Origin: JAWLCA01 sp050485905
GTDB taxonomy: Bacteria; Pseudomonadota; Alphaproteobacteria; Rhodobacterales; Rhodobacteraceae
DNA length: 5,109 bases
Direction: 5' to 3'
NCBI GenBank assembly: GCA_050485905.1
Contig: JBJHCH010000171.1
Coordinates: forward strand, 1-5,109
Below the pieces are notes generated by a model, which was given only the letters and a program-made list of their open reading frames with translations, was not told the DNA's origin and made no database searches. This document shows positions 4,543-5,109 of this stretch, one piece after another. Each line of letters opens with the position of its first letter. Positions within the stretch are counted from its first letter, which is position 1. A program made the translations under genes and the position numbers.

Positions 4543-5109
4543 GCCCTTTCTGATCGGCGACGGCATGACGGGCGGCTATGGCGCGGCGGATATCCTGCAC
4601 GACTGCACCGTGGCGGTCGAAAAGGGCCAGATCGCCGTGATTGTCGGGCCGAACGGTGCTGGCAAGTCCACGGCGATGAAGGCGGTATTTGGCATGCTGC
4701 GGCTGCGCGGCGGCCAGGTGCGCCTGAACGGCGAGGACATCACCACCCTGAGCCCTCAGGACCGTGTGGCGAAAGGCATGGCCTTTGTGCCGCAGACCAG
4801 CAACATCTTCGCCTCGATGACGGTCGAGGAAAACCTGGAGATGGGGGCTTTCCTGCGCCGCGACGACATCCGACCGACGATGGCGCAGGTCTATGACCTG
4901 TTCCCGATCCTGCGCGACAAGCGCCGTCAGGCGGCGGGCGAGTTGTCGGGGGGCCAGCGCCAGCAGGTCGCCGTGGGTCGCGCGCTGATGACGCAGCCCA
5001 AGGTGCTGATGCTGGACGAACCCACGGCAGGCGTCAGCCCGATCGTGATGGATGAATTGTTCGACCGGATCATCGAGGTGGCGCGCACCGGCATCTCGAT
5101 CCTGATGGT
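4535..5109 (+). CDS. LivF-like ABC transporter ATP-binding subunit (right-truncated)
   Basis: The second ATPase of the importer; 191 residues are visible before the window ends, of the roughly 235-250 usual for LivF. Walker A is GPNGAGKST (38-46), Q87 lies in FVPQTSNIF, the signature is LSGGQ (137-141), and Walker B is VLMLDEP (157-163) with Glu162. The motif PTAGVSP after Walker B matches LivF's usual P(S/T)-x-G-(L/V)-(A/S)-P. The switch His lies beyond the edge. ATG 4535 overlaps the end of the LivG-like gene by 8 bases, and GGAAGAG at 4521-4527 gives a ribosome site seven bases upstream. The LivF type is supported by the missing LivG-style insertion between Q-loop and signature. It should pair with the LivG-like protein as a heterodimer on two permeases, not seen here. 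Confidence 0.92.
   Translation, partial: MAEPFLIGDGMTGGYGAADILHDCTVAVEKGQIAVIVGPNGAGKSTAMKAVFGMLRLRGGQVRLNGEDITTLSPQDRVAKGMAFVPQTSNIFASMTVEENLEMGAFLRRDDIRPTMAQVYDLFPILRDKRRQAAGELSGGQRQQVAVGRALMTQPKVLMLDEPTAGVSPIVMDELFDRIIEVARTGISILM

Noticed and set aside
1..5109. Mobile elements, CRISPR, tRNA or rRNA genes
   Set aside because: No transposase-like frame, terminal repeats, regularly spaced repeats or tRNA-like cloverleaf was seen on reading both strands.

Overview
The window looks like a chromosomal segment from a high-GC alphaproteobacterium, most likely of the Rhodobacterales (Rhodobacter/Paracoccus/Roseobacter group). The grounds are strong G/C preference at third codon positions, an RpoH-family sigma factor resembling the RpoHII type of that order, and a Liv-type ABC cassette of a form common there. 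This placement is inference; there is no rRNA or other marker in the window.

Layout from left to right. Bases 1-179 hold the 3' end of an unrecognised plus-strand gene. At 293-799 (+) lies a small secreted PagL-like lipid A 3-O-deacylase. It converges on a MarR-family regulator at 796-1374 (-), and the two stop codons share one CTAG tetramer. The MarR protein has a Cys-rich C-terminal tail. An RpoH-family sigma factor at 1465-2313 (+) is divergent from it. Bases 1375-1464, between the divergent genes, are densely organised: two divergent sigma70-type promoters share the same -35 box, and each is overlaid by an imperfect palindrome built on the half-site TGATAGCG. The MarR gene appears to be leaderless.

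From 2448 onwards a branched-chain amino-acid-type (HAAT/Liv) ABC transporter operon begins. It contains a periplasmic binding protein (2448-3635), a LivG-like ATPase (3751-4542) and a LivF-like ATPase (4535 to the right edge, truncated), all on the plus strand. A perfect 12-bp hairpin lies between the binding-protein gene and the first ATPase. It may set the usual excess of binding protein over membrane components. The permease genes are not in view and probably lie beyond the right edge.

The most interesting part is the MarR/RpoH divergon. A putative thiol- or metal-sensing repressor appears placed to switch transcription between its own gene and an alternative, somewhat divergent heat-shock-family sigma factor. 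The sequence supports the architecture directly; the signal and regulon are unknown. I found no mobile element, CRISPR array, tRNA or rRNA.
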